Of a stretch of 5,970 nt of DNA, positions 1 to 5,947 are shown piece by piece. The position numbers were made by a program, and so were the translations under genes. Under the pieces are notes generated by a model, which searched no databases, had not been told where the DNA came from, and saw only the letters and a program-made list of their open reading frames with translations. The DNA is from an uncultured Collinsella sp. (GTDB taxonomy: Bacteria > Actinomycetota > Coriobacteriia > Coriobacteriales > Coriobacteriaceae): contig CAADSP010000030.1 in the NCBI GenBank assembly GCA_900751755.1, positions 1 to 5,970 on the forward strand, in the 5' to 3' direction. Positions within the stretch are counted from its first letter, which is position 1. Each line of letters begins with the position of its first letter.

Positions 1-210
1 GGTGCCGTTGGTAAAGCGAATTTCGATCTGCTCGGCGAGGGCGTCGATGGCAGCATCGTCGTCCAGGTCGATGCCGCGGTCGAGCGCAGCGAAGGTGACG
101 GCGCGATACATGGCGCCCGTATCGAGCTTGTTAAAGCCCAGCTGGCGGGCGATCTCCTTGGCGATGGTAGACTTGCCGGAACCGGCGGGGCCGTCGATGG
201 CGACGATCAT
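1..210 (-). CDS. cmk: Cytidylate kinase, N-terminal part (cut by the window edge)
   Basis: Cytidylate kinase transfers phosphate from ATP to CMP or dCMP, giving the diphosphates used for RNA, DNA and CDP-activated lipid precursors in the cytoplasm. Seventy codons are visible, read leftwards from the ATG at 210, and the frame is open to base 1. The protein begins MIVAIDGPAGSGKST, where residues 7-15 are the P-loop that binds ATP phosphates. Residues 30-37 (DTGAMYRA) are the conserved NMP-binding segment that follows the P-loop in this family. An acidic stretch near residues 47-52 leads towards the CMP-binding insert, which lies outside the window. The full protein is usually about 215-230 aa, so roughly two thirds is missing. 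The ATG at 210 is well placed: AAAGGAAG lies 6 nt upstream. It follows rluB after a 66-bp gap with no terminator, so cotranscription with the scp-rluB genes is plausible. Identity is secure from the motifs and gene order. Confidence 0.95.
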   Translation of the reverse strand, partial: MIVAIDGPAGSGKSTIAKEIARQLGFNKLDTGAMYRAVTFAALDRGIDLDDDAAIDALAEQIEIRFTNGT

Positions 211-216
211 ACAATG

Positions 217-224
217 CTTCCTTT
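217..224 (-). promoter_or_regulatory. Ribosome binding site of cmk
   Basis: On the minus strand AAAGGAAG lies 6 nt before the ATG at 210. It is a good though imperfect Shine-Dalgarno match and fixes this ATG as the cmk start. The rest of the 66-bp rluB-cmk gap shows no convincing promoter or terminator. Confidence 0.6.
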
Positions 225-276
225 CGGTGGTTGACGTGCTGGTATGATGCGCGGGCGTTGGGGCGCGGCGGTTTGC

Positions 277-1242
277 CTAGCCCGTGTAGCGCTCGCGGTA
301 GGTGTTGCGCTTGGGTGCGGAGCCGTGGCTGCCGTGGTGACGCGTGCGTGCCGCGGGCGTGTCCTGGGGCTTGCCGCTGTTGCGCTTGGAGCTGGCCTGC
401 TTAGGCGGGATGCCACCGGCCTTGAGGATCTGTACCTCGCGGTCGGTGAGCTCGCGCCACGAACCCTTGGCCACATCCTTGAGCTCCAGGCCGGCAAAGT
501 TACAGCGGTGCAGGCGGATCACCGGGTGGTGGATCTTGCTCAGCATGCGCTTAACCTGATTCTTGCGGCCCTCGCGGATGATGACCTCCACGGCGGTGGT
601 GCCGGGCTTGACGCCCTGGGGAGCCACGGCCTCGGCCTCGCGTGCAGTGATGACGCGGCAGATTGCCGGCTGGCAGAGGCCGTCGTCGAGCTCGATGCCG
701 CGACGGAGCGGTTCTAGATCGAGGTCGGTTAGCTGCCCGTCCACGAGTGCCTGGTAGGTCTTGTAGACGTGCTTGCTGGGGTGCAGCAGGTCCTGAGACA
801 GGTCGCCGTCGGTGGTAAAGAGCAAAAGGCCCGTGGTGTCGCGGTCCAGGCGGCCCACCGGGAACAGGCCCGGAAAGCGGTCGCGGGGAACCAGGTCCGC
901 CACACAGGGGCGCTCCTGCGGGTCGCTCATGGTGGTTAGGTAGCCAGTCGGCTTGTAGAGCATCAGGTACACGGCGCCCTGGTTGAGCTTGACCGGCATG
1001 CCGTCGACCTCGATACGGTCGCGGTCGACATCGACCTTGGTGCCCAGCTCGGTCGCGACCTCGCCGTTTACCGTCACACGACCAGCGGTCATCAGGTCCT
1101 CCGAACCGCGGCGGCTCCCCACACCCGCGCGCGCCAAAAAGCGCTGCAGGCGCATGGTGTGCGGGTAGACGTGCTGGGCGTCGGCTGCGGGTACTGCGTT
1201 GCCCATGGCGCGCGTCTCCCCTACTTCGTTAGTCCTCGTCAT
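277..1242 (-). CDS. rluB: 23S rRNA pseudouridine synthase, RluB/RsuA family
   Basis: This enzyme isomerises a uridine in ribosomal RNA to pseudouridine. RluB acts on helix 89 near the peptidyl-transferase centre of 23S rRNA, whereas RsuA paralogues act on 16S rRNA. Residues 30-90 form an S4 RNA-binding domain (MRLQRFLARAGVGSRR). The catalytic domain follows: residues 129-140 hold GRLDRDTTGLLL, with D133 the expected catalytic aspartate, and residues 224-234 hold EGRKNQVKRML, a conserved family motif. A basic, low-complexity tail of about 43 residues (279-321, rich in K, R, S and H) ends the protein, as in many RluB proteins. I chose the ATG at 1242 because GGAGG lies 6 nt upstream; it overlaps the end of scpB by 14 nt. 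In-frame alternatives are ATGs at 1206 (weaker GGGGAG upstream) and 1155 (the usual family start, but no visible ribosome site). The family is certain; RluB rather than RsuA rests on the scpAB context. Confidence 0.93.
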   Translation of the reverse strand: MTRTNEVGETRAMGNAVPAADAQHVYPHTMRLQRFLARAGVGSRRGSEDLMTAGRVTVNGEVATELGTKVDVDRDRIEVDGMPVKLNQGAVYLMLYKPTGYLTTMSDPQERPCVADLVPRDRFPGLFPVGRLDRDTTGLLLFTTDGDLSQDLLHPSKHVYKTYQALVDGQLTDLDLEPLRRGIELDDGLCQPAICRVITAREAEAVAPQGVKPGTTAVEVIIREGRKNQVKRMLSKIHHPVIRLHRCNFAGLELKDVAKGSWRELTDREVQILKAGGIPPKQASSKRNSGKPQDTPAARTRHHGSHGSAPKRNTYRERYTG

Positions 1243-1957
1243 GCAAATCCTCCGAGGTCTCGTCGACGATCAGGGTGTCCTCTTCCTCGACTGCCTCAAC
1301 ATCTTCAACATCGGTATCGAGCAGTTCGCGCTCTTCGTCCAGGTCCTCGGCTTGCTCCTCCAGCGTGGACTGAATGCTGCGGCCGCTCAAGCGCTCGCGG
1401 ATAAATTGACGCGACTGCTCGTCGGGGGCAAACTGCTCCAGATCGGGCAGGTCGCGGGTGGAGCGCAGACCGAACTTCTCCAAAAAGGCGTTGGTCGTGC
1501 CGTAAATGATGGCCTGACCGCGCTGGGGGTCGCGGCCGAGCTCGCGCACCAGGCCCTTGTCGACGAGCGACGCGATGACGCCGTCGGAGTTGACGCCGCG
1601 GATGCCCTTGACCACCTCGCGCGTCACAGGCTGGTGGTAAGCGATCACGGCTAGGGTTTCGAGCGCCGCCTGCGACAGCTTTTGCGTGTCCCAGCTCAAC
1701 ACATAGGCCTCGACTACGTCGTGGTAGGCAGGATGCGTAAACAGGCGCCAGCCGCCGGCGACCTCGCGCAGCTGAAAGCCGCGGTTGGCCTCCTCGTACT
1801 CAACCTTGAGCTCGGCGAGCAGCGACGCGCACTCACCGGGGGCGATATCCAGTGCGCCGGCCAGCGCGGGCGCACTCACCGGGTCGCTCGACACCAGCAG
1901 CAGCGCCTCGAGGGCGCCTTTGAGGCTGTTTGCCTCCAGCGTGGAAAGGGTTGACAT
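1229..1957 (-). CDS. scpB: Segregation and condensation protein B
   Basis: ScpB dimers bind the kleisin ScpA and, with Smc, form the bacterial condensin that compacts and separates the newly copied chromosome. The 242-aa protein has the two winged-helix domains of the family. The first covers about residues 10-80 and includes GGWRLFT (68-74). The second, about 90-165, contains LSQAALETLAVIAYHQPVT (94-112) and IRGVNSDG (119-126), both family hallmarks. The later motif reads GRDPQRGQAIIYGTT (141-155), where many ScpBs have a proline in GRP; the YGTT core is kept. After residue 198 comes a strongly acidic tail of about 43 residues, probably disordered. The ATG at 1957 follows AGGAG (1970-1966) by 8 nt. 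The gene starts 11 nt after the scpA stop and overlaps rluB by 14 nt, so it sits in the middle of one transcription unit. Confidence 0.96.
   Translation of the reverse strand: MSTLSTLEANSLKGALEALLLVSSDPVSAPALAGALDIAPGECASLLAELKVEYEEANRGFQLREVAGGWRLFTHPAYHDVVEAYVLSWDTQKLSQAALETLAVIAYHQPVTREVVKGIRGVNSDGVIASLVDKGLVRELGRDPQRGQAIIYGTTNAFLEKFGLRSTRDLPDLEQFAPDEQSRQFIRERLSGRSIQSTLEEQAEDLDEERELLDTDVEDVEAVEEEDTLIVDETSEDLHDED
1248..1253 (-). promoter_or_regulatory. Ribosome binding site of rluB, inside scpB
   Basis: GGAGGA on the minus strand lies within the last codons of scpB, 5 nt before the ATG at 1242. It supports the longest rluB start and implies translational coupling, because ribosomes finishing scpB stop only 14 nt past the rluB start codon. 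Confidence 0.6.
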
Positions 1958-1968
1958 GGTTGCGGCTC

Positions 1969-2781
1969 CTATTCGGTGAGCTCGGGGCCCTCGCCGGGCA
2001 CATAGGCCTCGGCGCCCTCGACGCGGTTGATGCGGATGGTTCCAAAGATCTCGTCTTGGCTCAGCGTGAGCGAGCCGCGTTTGGCGAGCTCCAGCATGGC
2101 CAGGAAGGTGACGACGAGCTGCTCGGTGGTGGCATCGCCGTCCAGTAGCTCGCGGAAGGTGCAGGTTTGGTGCGCCATGGTAAAGCGGTCGACCGAGGCC
2201 ACGGTCAGGTCGAGCGGCACGCGATGCGGCGCCACGTGCTCGGCCTCCAGCAGGAAGGTCTGTCGCTTGCCGTCCAGGTCGGCGCAGATGACGGCGAGAC
2301 CGCGCAGGGTGATGCCTGCCAGGTAGTCGGGCATGAGCCCCAGGAACTCCGGGTCGGGACCGGCCACACGCGGGTGCATGCGGCTTTCGGCACGCATGCG
2401 GGCACCGAGGGCCGCAGCCGCGCCCTTAAACTGCTTGTAGGCAATCAGGCGCTGGATCAGGACCTCTCGCAGGGCGTCGCCGTCGAGCGCGCTGAGCTCC
2501 TCGAGGTCTTCGTCGAACTCGTCATCGTCGTCATCGACTTTGCGCGGGGCTTCCTGCGGTACCAGAGAGGCGGCCTTGATGTCCAAAAGGGTTGCCGCGA
2601 CCAGCAAAAAGTCGCTCGCCACGTCCAGGTCCAGCGCCTCAATGCGCTCGACCTCGGCCAGGTATTGCTCGGCCACCTCGCTGATCGAGATAGCGCCGAT
2701 ATCTACTTTTTGGCGGGTTACCAGCTGCAGCAGCAGGTCGAACGGTCCGCTGTAGACCTGCGTCGACACGCGATACGACAT
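1969..2781 (-). CDS. scpA: Segregation and condensation protein A (kleisin)
   Basis: ScpA is the kleisin that bridges the two Smc heads of the bacterial condensin and carries ScpB. The 270-aa length is normal. Residues 10-25 (YSGPFDLLLQLVTRQK) are the family's N-terminal signature, followed by DIGAISISEVAEQYL (27-41) and a helical N-terminal domain containing ASDFLLVAATLLDIKA (55-70), which should bind the Smc neck. Residues 82-94 are a run of D and E that begins the flexible middle region. The C-terminal winged helix, which should bind the Smc head, covers about residues 215-253 and includes VVTFLAMLELAKRG and FGTIRINR. The ATG at 2781 is fixed by a near-perfect AAAGGAGGT 5 nt upstream, the best ribosome site in the window. 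scpA is the first gene of the scpA-scpB-rluB group, after an 84-bp leader that may carry its own regulation. Confidence 0.97.
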   Translation of the reverse strand: MSYRVSTQVYSGPFDLLLQLVTRQKVDIGAISISEVAEQYLAEVERIEALDLDVASDFLLVAATLLDIKAASLVPQEAPRKVDDDDDEFDEDLEELSALDGDALREVLIQRLIAYKQFKGAAAALGARMRAESRMHPRVAGPDPEFLGLMPDYLAGITLRGLAVICADLDGKRQTFLLEAEHVAPHRVPLDLTVASVDRFTMAHQTCTFRELLDGDATTEQLVVTFLAMLELAKRGSLTLSQDEIFGTIRINRVEGAEAYVPGEGPELTE

Positions 2782-2786
2782 CTTCG

Positions 2787-2795
2787 ACCTCCTTT
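2787..2795 (-). promoter_or_regulatory. Strong Shine-Dalgarno site of scpA
   Basis: AAAGGAGGT on the minus strand is an essentially full anti-16S match, 5 nt from the scpA ATG. It sits 4 nt downstream of the GC-rich hairpin at 2800-2814, so folding of that hairpin should leave it exposed, unless other leader sequence pairs with it. Confidence 0.75.
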
Positions 2796-2799
2796 GACG

Positions 2800-2814
2800 G
2801 CGCCTTCGCGGCGC
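2800..2814 (-). repeat. Small GC-rich hairpin in the scpA leader
   Basis: The minus strand reads GCGCC GCGAA GGCGC: a perfect 5-bp G/C stem with a 5-nt loop, in the 5' leader just before the scpA ribosome site. No U-run follows (the next bases are CGTCAAAGGAGG), so it is not an ordinary terminator. It could be an mRNA-stabilising stem, or chance in GC-rich sequence. Confidence 0.35.
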
Positions 2815-2821
2815 GGTTTGG

Positions 2822-2845
2822 GTGCATATTGCGATCGTTTTGCAC
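2822..2845. promoter_or_regulatory. Imperfect inverted repeat upstream of scpA (possible operator)
   Basis: GTGCA and TGCAC form outer arms of 5 bp separated by 14 bp, with one further matched pair inside (A2828 with T2839). The centre contains the 6-bp palindrome CGATCG. It lies in the only AT-rich part of the 84-bp gap between the protease gene and scpA, where a promoter for the scp genes would be expected. I could not assign good -10 and -35 boxes. No known regulator site is recognised, and chance is quite possible. Confidence 0.2.
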
Positions 2846-2865
2846 GGTCGACCTGTAAGTTTACC

Positions 2866-3549
2866 TTAGATGCCGGCGATTGCGAAGTTGAGCATCTGCT
2901 CAGCAAGCGGATACACGGTAACGTCGAAATAGCGGCCGATCACATCGATGCCGGTCCACATGGGCAGCAGGTACAGCACTAGGATGAGGATGGGCATAGC
3001 GTATTGCTGCAGACGATAATAGTTGTTAAGAGCCTTGCCTTTAAGGAACGGCACGATGATCGACGAGCCGTCGAGCGGCGGGATCGGGATAAGGTTAAAG
3101 AACGCGAGTGACAGGTTGACCACGATAAAGGTGGCGCCGAAGTTCATGATTTGCGACGCTACGGCAAAGGACATGCTGGCGTAAAGGTTGCCATAGGTCA
3201 GGTGCATGAGAGCCGCGGCCAGGCACGCGAGCGCGATGTTCGATGCAGGGCCGGCCACGCTCACCAGGAGCTCGTCGCGCTTGGGGTGCTTGAGGTTGTT
3301 GAGGTAGACGGGCACCGGCTTGGCGAAGGCAAATACCGGACCGCCGGCCGCGAGCATAAGCAGCGGCAGGATGATGGTGCCAAACGGGTCGATATGGTTG
3401 AGCGGATTGAGCGAGACACGACCGCGCGAACGGGCCGTCTTATCGCCGAGCGCCCAGGCCGCGGCGGCGTGCGCACTCTCGTGGATTACGATGCCGACGA
3501 TGACGGCGACGGCGCTCGCGAGCAGGTTCATGATGTAGCTGCTGGACAT
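2866..3549 (-). CDS. Site-2 protease family membrane metalloprotease (M50)
   Basis: This is a compact intramembrane zinc metalloprotease of the M50 (site-2 protease / SpoIVFB-like) class, expected to cut transmembrane segments of substrate proteins within the cytoplasmic membrane. Of 227 residues, 23-27 are HESAH, the HExxH site with H23 and H27 as zinc ligands and E24 as the catalytic base. Residues 49-61 (PLNHIDPFGTIIL) and 99-104 (AGPASN) are conserved family segments. PIPPLDG (155-161) supplies D160, the third zinc ligand. Hydrophobic segments lie at about 8-22, 57-75, 95-115, 130-155 and 183-200. There is no PDZ or CBS domain, so it belongs to the minimal forms. The ATG at 3549 follows GGGGAG (3559-3554) by 4 nt, and that site overlaps the stop of the gene before it. 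M50 genes next to scpA recur across Gram-positive bacteria; their natural substrates are mostly unknown. Family is sure, substrate unknown. Confidence 0.93.
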   Translation of the reverse strand: MSSSYIMNLLASAVAVIVGIVIHESAHAAAAWALGDKTARSRGRVSLNPLNHIDPFGTIILPLLMLAAGGPVFAFAKPVPVYLNNLKHPKRDELLVSVAGPASNIALACLAAALMHLTYGNLYASMSFAVASQIMNFGATFIVVNLSLAFFNLIPIPPLDGSSIIVPFLKGKALNNYYRLQQYAMPILILVLYLLPMWTGIDVIGRYFDVTVYPLAEQMLNFAIAGI

Positions 3550-3558
3550 GGCGCTCCC

Positions 3559-3855
3559 CTAGCGGACGCGGCGCGAGGCGCGCGTGAGCAAGTAGTCGGC
3601 CACAAACAGGATGACAGCCACGATGGCGTAATCCAGGCGGAAGACGCCGCCAAAGGGAGAGGTGATGACGCCGTAGCCGGCGATGGCGCTCGGCAGCGCG
3701 CGCGAAAGCTCAACGACAAAGCCCACGATCTGCAGCTTGGCGGTGAGGCCGCTAAAGCACAACAGCACAGTCATTGCGCTCATAAAGATGCCGCAGATGC
3801 GACAGGCGATGGCGAGGATGCTCATCGCCACGGCAGTGGCCTTACGAGAGTTCAC
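3559..3855 (-). CDS. Uncharacterised 98-aa membrane protein, GTG start
   Basis: I do not recognise this protein. The 98 residues show a hydrophobic segment at about 9-35 (AMSILAIACRICGIFMSAMT within it), a second moderately hydrophobic region at 41-63 that includes VGFVVELSRALPSAIAGYG, and a clear membrane helix at about 74-91 (DYAIVAVILFVADYLL). Short basic ends (NSRK at the start, RASRRVR at the end) suggest both termini face the cytoplasm, which fits two membrane helices with an amphipathic middle. Two cysteines lie in helix 1. The open frame extends further upstream, to an ATG at 3975, but that part is antisense-like shadow inside the ABC-F gene. The GTG at 3855 has GAGGAG 7 nt upstream and overlaps the ABC-F stop by 14 nt, so I prefer it. 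An ATG at 3825 is an alternative without a comparable site. The M50 gene starts 9 nt after its TAG stop, so a shared mRNA is likely. No function can be assigned. Confidence 0.75.
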   Translation of the reverse strand: MNSRKATAVAMSILAIACRICGIFMSAMTVLLCFSGLTAKLQIVGFVVELSRALPSAIAGYGVITSPFGGVFRLDYAIVAVILFVADYLLTRASRRVR

Positions 3856-5875
3856 GCGCAGTCTCCTCTTCGATCTGGGTGGAAAGCTCCAGCCATTCGT
3901 CCTCGAGCTTGGGCAGCTCTTGTTTAAGGCTGTTATATTCCCCCAGCGCGGCGTTGAACTTGTCCTGATCGGCATAAAGCTCTTCGCTTGCCATCAATTC
4001 CATAAGCTCGTCATAGCGGGCGCGCTTTTTATCGAGTTTTGCCTCGATCTTCTTGAGCTGGTTGCGCACGCCCTTGAGCTTTTTGTTGAGTGCGGCGCGG
4101 GCCTGGGCCTCGGCGCGCTTTTGCTCCTTGGTCTTTTTACCCTCGGCAGGCTTGGAAGCGGTGGCGGAGATGTCGGGCTGGGCCGCGGTGACCTTAGCGG
4201 ACTTGGTAACGGCCGGTGCGCTCTCCCCTGTCGCCTCGGCGGCGGCGCGGGCTGCGAGGTCCTCGCGCTTGTAGAGGTAGTAGTCGTAGTCGCCGTCGTA
4301 GACCGTGACCTTGCCATCGCGGATGTCAATGATGCGGTTGGCCACAGCGCGTACCAGGTGCTCGTCGTGGCTGATCAGCACGATGGTGCCGGGGAAGTTT
4401 TGCAGGGCGTTCTCGAGCATGTCTACCGAGTCGATGTCCAGGTGGTTGGTGGGCTCGTCCAGGCATAGGAGCGCCTCGGGGGCCACGAGCATCTTGGCCA
4501 GGGCCAGGCGCGCCTTTTCACCACCGGAGAGGACGCGAACCTGCTTCTCGATGGAATCGTTGTCGCTAAACAGGAAGGCGCCCAGCAGGCTGCGCTGCTG
4601 CGGCACGGTCCACTTGGGCGTGACGGTGTCGATCTCTTGCAGGACGGTATTGGACTCGGTCATGCCCTCGAGCGCGTGCTGGGCGTAATAGGCCACACCC
4701 ACGTTGGTGCCCAGGTCGCGCGTGCCGGTAGTGGGCGGCTCCAGGCCGGCGAGGATCTTCATGAGCGTGGACTTGCCGGCGCCGTTGGGGCCGACGAGTG
4801 CCACGTGCTCGCCGCGGTAGAGCTTGAGGTCGATGTCGCTGTAGATGTGCTTGTTGCCGTAGGACTTGGACACGCCCTCCAGGCCGACGACCATGTCGCC
4901 GGAGCGCGGCGGGTCAGGGAACTTAAAGTCGATGTGCTTATGGCCCTCGGGCAGGATGACGAGCTCCTTTTTGATCTGCTCGATTTTGCGGATGCGCTCC
5001 TGAGCCTGGGCAGCCTTGGTGGGCTTGTAGCGGAATTTGTCAACGAAGACCTGCATGTGGGCGATGTCACGCTCCTGGGCGGCTCGCTTGGCGCGCATCT
5101 GTTCCAGGTTGTCCTCGCGCTGCTTGAGGTAGCTGCTGTAGTTGCCGGTGTAGGTGGTCACGCGACGGTTTTCGAGAGCGGCGACGTGGTCGACGCAGGC
5201 GTCCATGAAGGCACGGTCGTGACTGACGATGAGGACGGCGCCGTCGTAGTTGGCGATAAAGCCGCGCAGCCACTGGACGCTTTCGAGGTCCAGGTGGTTA
5301 GTAGGCTCGTCCAGAAGCAGCAGGTCGGGGTGGCGCAGGAAGAGCTTGGCAAGCGCGATGCGCATCTGCCAGCCGCCCGAGAACTCGGAGCACGGGCGCT
5401 CAAAGTCGGTGACCTTAAAGCCCAGGCCGGACAGGATTTTGCGGGCGTTGCTCTCGAGCTCGTAGCCGCCCAGGTGCTCAAAGCGGTCCTGGACCTGTCC
5501 GTACTCGTTGAGGAGCGCGTCGACGTCCTTGCCCTGCTCGGAGAGCTCGGTGATTTGGGCCTGCAGCTCGTTGGCGCGCTCGCCCATGCGGCGGATTTCC
5601 TTGGCGGCGGCCATGACCTCGGCAAGGATGGTGGTGTCCTTTTGCTCCAGATTAGTTTCCTGCTCTAGGTAGCCTACCTGGCAGTCCTTTGCGTACTGGA
5701 CCTGGCCGGCGTCTGGGCTGTCGATGCCCATGATGATCTTGAGCATGGTGGTTTTGCCGGCGCCGTTGGGGCCCACGAGCGCGAAGCGCTCGCCGGGGTT
5801 GATCTGGAAGGACGCGCCGCTAAAGAGGACGCGTGCGCCGAAGCTTTTTTCGATCTTGTCGACCAGGAGGATCAT
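3842..5875 (-). CDS. ABC-F family ATPase (ribosome-associated, YheS/YdiF-like)
   Basis: ABC-F proteins are soluble twin-ATPase factors that bind the ribosomal E site and adjust stalled or idle ribosomes; they lack membrane domains and are not transporters. In these 677 aa, ATPase domain 1 has Walker A GPNGAGKT (35-42), signature FSGGWQMR (165-172), Walker B LLLLDEPTNHLD (185-195 region, catalytic E190) and H219. The inter-domain linker, about 240-325, is a charged helical hairpin (VDKFRYKPTKAAQAQERI) that reaches toward the P-site tRNA. Domain 2 has Walker A GPNGAGKS (362-369), signature LSGGEK (449-454), Walker B with E474, and H503. An Ala/Lys-rich linker (about 540-590) leads to a C-terminal coiled coil (about 590-675). 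The YheS/YdiF-like call rests on GNYSSY (244-249) and the linker. The linker length is ordinary, so an antibiotic-protection role is not indicated. The ATG at 5875 has AAAGGCGG 4 nt upstream. The gene directly follows the tmRNA terminator; its promoter is not clear. Confidence 0.95.
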   Translation of the reverse strand: MILLVDKIEKSFGARVLFSGASFQINPGERFALVGPNGAGKTTMLKIIMGIDSPDAGQVQYAKDCQVGYLEQETNLEQKDTTILAEVMAAAKEIRRMGERANELQAQITELSEQGKDVDALLNEYGQVQDRFEHLGGYELESNARKILSGLGFKVTDFERPCSEFSGGWQMRIALAKLFLRHPDLLLLDEPTNHLDLESVQWLRGFIANYDGAVLIVSHDRAFMDACVDHVAALENRRVTTYTGNYSSYLKQREDNLEQMRAKRAAQERDIAHMQVFVDKFRYKPTKAAQAQERIRKIEQIKKELVILPEGHKHIDFKFPDPPRSGDMVVGLEGVSKSYGNKHIYSDIDLKLYRGEHVALVGPNGAGKSTLMKILAGLEPPTTGTRDLGTNVGVAYYAQHALEGMTESNTVLQEIDTVTPKWTVPQQRSLLGAFLFSDNDSIEKQVRVLSGGEKARLALAKMLVAPEALLCLDEPTNHLDIDSVDMLENALQNFPGTIVLISHDEHLVRAVANRIIDIRDGKVTVYDGDYDYYLYKREDLAARAAAEATGESAPAVTKSAKVTAAQPDISATASKPAEGKKTKEQKRAEAQARAALNKKLKGVRNQLKKIEAKLDKKRARYDELMELMASEELYADQDKFNAALGEYNSLKQELPKLEDEWLELSTQIEEETARELS
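3863..3868 (-). promoter_or_regulatory. Ribosome binding site of the 98-aa membrane protein, inside the ABC-F gene
   Basis: GAGGAG on the minus strand lies in codons near the end of the ABC-F gene, 7 nt before the GTG at 3855. It decides the start of the small membrane protein and points to translational coupling across the 14-nt overlap. Confidence 0.6.
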
Positions 5876-5906
5876 GGTGCCGCCTTTGACTTTGTGTGCC
5901 TATATG

Positions 5907-5935
5907 AAAAAAGGCCCCAACTTGCGTTGGAGCCT
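5907..5935 (-). terminator. Intrinsic terminator of the tmRNA gene
   Basis: On the minus strand a 10-bp stem (AGGCTCCAAC pairing with GTTGGGGCCT, one G-U pair) closes a GCAA tetraloop of the stable GNRA type, followed directly by TTTTTT. It lies 12 nt past the tmRNA 3' end and 31 nt before the ABC-F start codon. It should end ssrA transcription. On the plus strand no T-run follows the stem, so it works in one direction only. Confidence 0.9.
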
Positions 5936-5947
5936 CATTAAATGCTC

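Noticed and set aside
211..276. Possible terminator or promoter between rluB and cmk
   Set aside because: The gap is GC-rich with no stem followed by a U-run and no credible -10 and -35 pair. Only the cmk ribosome site is supported.
244..717. 157-aa plus-strand open frame beginning near the rluB-cmk gap
   Set aside because: It starts in the rluB-cmk gap but runs almost entirely antisense to rluB, and no known domain is seen.
2167..2982. 271-aa plus-strand open frame across scpA and its leader
   Set aside because: It is a shadow of scpA with unnatural, low-similarity composition, and runs on through the leader into the end of the protease gene. The scpA reading has strong family motifs.
3151..3927. 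258-aa plus-strand open frame
   Set aside because: It is antisense to the M50 gene and the small membrane protein, contains no motif, and reads as a GC-driven shadow rich in D, G, R and H.
3856..3975. Upstream 40-residue extension of the 98-aa membrane protein
   Set aside because: The extra part is polar, lies entirely inside the ABC-F coding region, and the GTG at 3855 has a far better ribosome site.
4637..5668. 343-aa open frame on the plus strand
   Set aside because: It is fully antisense to the ABC-F gene, rich in V, A, L and G with no recognisable domain, and arises from high third-position GC. No ribosome site or independent context supports it.
5876..5906. Possible promoter for the ABC-F gene (a TATAGG-like box just after the terminator)
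   Set aside because: No -35 element stands at a suitable distance, and upstream space is taken by the terminator stem. The signal is too weak to call.
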